Assembly (NCBI GenBank): GCA_903872155.1
Contig: CAIQJP010000099.1
Location: 1 to 64,000 of the forward strand
DNA: 64,000 nucleotides
Reading direction: 5' to 3'
Origin: an uncultured Actinomycetes bacterium
Lineage (GTDB): Bacteria > Actinomycetota > Acidimicrobiia > Acidimicrobiales > Ilumatobacteraceae
Positions 62,781 through 64,000 of this stretch are shown here, in pieces. Position 1 is the stretch's first letter. The number at the start of each line of letters is the position of its first letter. The translations under genes were made by a program, and so were the position numbers. The notes below the pieces were generated by a model. The model saw only the letters and a list, made by a program, of their open reading frames with translations, was not told the DNA's origin and searched no databases.

Positions 62781-63857
62781 ATGACTTCATTGCCGACAAC
62801 CACCGCGTCCGTCACCGCCGAATGGCTCACCAATGCCCTTCGCTCAGGAGGCACGATTGACGCCAATACATCCGTCGCGACGGTCGAAGCCAAAAACATG
62901 GGTGCCGGGATCGGATTCATGGGCGAAGTCGGTCGACTCGAAGTCACCTATGCGGGCGGACCTGGCCCCAAAGACATCATCTGCAAGATCCCAACGCAAG
63001 ACCCCACGATTCGCGGCATGCTCGGACCAGCCCGAGTCTTTGAACGTGAAGCTCGTTTTTATTCAGAAGTCGCTCCGCAGTTAAGCGTCGTACCGCAAGC
63101 ATACGCAGTGATGGCTGAATACGAAACTGATGACTATGTGTTGCTGATGCAAGATTTGGGACATTTGCGTGAAGGCGATCAGTCAGTTGGCGTGAATGCC
63201 AAGGATGCAATGAATGCGCTGAAAACTGTTGCTCGTTTACATGCCGAGTTTTGGGAATCACCCCGCCTCGATTCATACGAGTGGGTGCCGGCAATCAATA
63301 GCGACGGCATGAAGATTGGTGCCGGAATCTACGACCAGTCGCTTCCCGGTTTTCTTCAGGTTTTCGCACATGCCATTGATGCCGACATGGTTCCATTGAT
63401 GGAAAAATTCGGTAGCAATGTTCATCAACTGCTTGATCGCTTTGCCGCAATGCCGAACACGATTGTGCACTTCGACTATCGCCTCGACAACTTGTTCTTC
63501 GGTGCAGGCGACGATGTATGGGTTATCGACTTCCAAACCAGTAGTCGTGGCGGCGGCGCTTACGACGTCGGTTATTTCATGAGCCAAAGCGTTCCTGTTG
63601 ATGTTCGTCGTGAACACGAGGCAGCATTGCTCAAGGGTTACCACGACGAGCTCGTCGCCAATGGAGTAACGGGCTATTCGTTCGACCAGTTCATGGAGGA
63701 CTACCGCGTCGGAGTTCTGTATGGCTGGATTATTCCGGTGTACGCCGTCGGAACACTTGACTCGTCAAGTGAGCGCGCCATGGCGTTGTGGACTGAAGTC
63801 ATCAAGCGTGCGCAAGCAGCGATGCGTGATCATCACGTTGCTGACTTGATGAATTAA
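62781..63857 (+). CDS. Phosphotransferase (aminoglycoside/ecdysteroid-kinase-like), paralog 3
   Basis: 358 residues. The loop reads VHFDYRLDNLFF (Phe in place of Gly in HGD), and the metal motif is VIDFQTS. GAGIGFMGEVGRLEV is the glycine-rich start of the N-lobe, and DIICKIPTQDP has the ATP Lys. ATG after a CTAGGGGGAATCC motif. Divergent from the DUF35/thiolase operon, so both may share control. Variation in the catalytic loop compared with the 9180 paralog suggests functional divergence. Confidence 0.82.
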   Translation: MTSLPTTTASVTAEWLTNALRSGGTIDANTSVATVEAKNMGAGIGFMGEVGRLEVTYAGGPGPKDIICKIPTQDPTIRGMLGPARVFEREARFYSEVAPQLSVVPQAYAVMAEYETDDYVLLMQDLGHLREGDQSVGVNAKDAMNALKTVARLHAEFWESPRLDSYEWVPAINSDGMKIGAGIYDQSLPGFLQVFAHAIDADMVPLMEKFGSNVHQLLDRFAAMPNTIVHFDYRLDNLFFGAGDDVWVIDFQTSSRGGGAYDVGYFMSQSVPVDVRREHEAALLKGYHDELVANGVTGYSFDQFMEDYRVGVLYGWIIPVYAVGTLDSSSERAMALWTEVIKRAQAAMRDHHVADLMN

Positions 63858-63875
63858 TCACCAAGCCAGCAACAA

Positions 63876-63921
63876 TTCTTACGCTTCGGGCATTGGCCTG
63901 TTCTTAAGCTTCTGGCATTGG
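63876..63921. repeat. 21-bp direct tandem repeat at a gene end
   Basis: TTCTTACGCTTCGGGCATTGG (63876-63896) and the same with two substitutions at 63901-63921, period 25 bp. The right copy covers the stop codon and last codons of the minus-strand gene, so the left copy is a duplicate of that 3' end. Confidence 0.7.
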
Positions 63922-64000
63922 ATAGTGGATACCTGGGATTCCAGGTGCCAAAGCTTCGTACCAATCGGGTCGAGGCTGAATGCCGGGGTAACCCTTACCC
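63904..64000 (-). CDS. C-terminus of an unidentified protein (cut by the window edge)
   Basis: Thirty-one residues are visible, ending PRPDWYEALAPG then IPGIHYPMPEA and a TAA stop at 63904-63906. The frame is open to the window edge. The family is not recognised from this fragment. It converges on the 62781 kinase-like gene with a 46-nt gap holding the tandem repeat. Confidence 0.55.
   Translation of the reverse strand, partial: GKGYPGIQPRPDWYEALAPGIPGIHYPMPEA

Noticed and set aside
1-64000. CRISPR arrays, insertion sequences, phage genes, rRNA
   Set aside because: No regularly spaced repeats, transposase motifs, integrase or rRNA segments were seen while reading.

Overview
The window looks like an actinobacterial chromosome, most likely a member of the Acidimicrobiia or a close relative. 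This is inferred from gene content: an F420-type luciferase-like oxidoreductase, six class-I bacterial P450s, FadD19-like and Ltp2-like steroid or lipid genes, a DUF6941-type protein, and roughly half G+C. There is no rRNA, phage, insertion sequence or CRISPR array. Genes are tightly packed and no gap exceeds 300 bases.

Layout. 1-15.9 kb is mixed: a partial alpha/beta hydrolase, an amidohydrolase, a TauD dioxygenase/P450 pair, a sugar-kinase-like phosphotransferase, then housekeeping genes (trmB, tRNA-Gly, an EamA exporter, a MutM-type glycosylase, and metX under a SAM riboswitch). 16-24.7 kb is lipid or isoprenoid catabolism: a minus operon (acyl-CoA dehydrogenase, FadD19-like ligase, PEP-mutase-like lyase) and a plus operon (two phytanoyl-CoA dioxygenases, a radical SAM sulfatase-maturase-like enzyme, an acyl-CoA synthetase, a His-rich zinc protein). 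24.7-27.3 kb is a zinc ABC transporter (znuABC) with a Zur-type box. 27.4-36.1 kb holds an aminotransferase/P450 pair, a minus operon of an orphan PEP-swivel protein, LLM oxidoreductase, P450 and SDR, and a further P450. 36.2-39.3 kb is a plus operon: molybdopterin oxidoreductase, an AhpD-like protein and an epoxide-hydrolase-like protein. 39.4-44.6 kb is a branched-chain-amino-acid-type ABC importer with fused permeases. 44.7-55.5 kb carries CoA-activation genes, a P450, two Rieske oxygenases, an SDR, a kinase-like protein and VOC/SnoaL proteins. 55.6-62.6 kb is an eight-gene minus operon (DUF35 protein, thiolase, SnoaL, acyl-CoA ligase, VOC, SDR, ABM, carotenoid oxygenase). Together the genes suggest uptake, oxygenation, CoA activation and carbon-carbon cleavage of hydrophobic compounds such as isoprenoids, steroids or aromatics; the actual substrates cannot be read from sequence.

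The most striking observation is at 38383-38898. An AhpD/carboxymuconolactone-decarboxylase-like gene is interrupted by one in-frame TGA exactly at the second cysteine of its CxxC redox motif. The TGA is followed, 20 nt later, by the apical loop of a perfect 8-bp hairpin whose loop begins with G. This is the layout of a bacterial selenocysteine codon with its SECIS element, so the gene probably encodes a CxxU selenoprotein.

Other signals are: a family of four related stem-loops placed only at convergent gene ends; a pair of near-identical operators around the PEP-swivel and molybdoenzyme operons; a perfect start-codon-sequestering hairpin under the SAM riboswitch; and a recurrent AGGGGG ribosome-binding motif.
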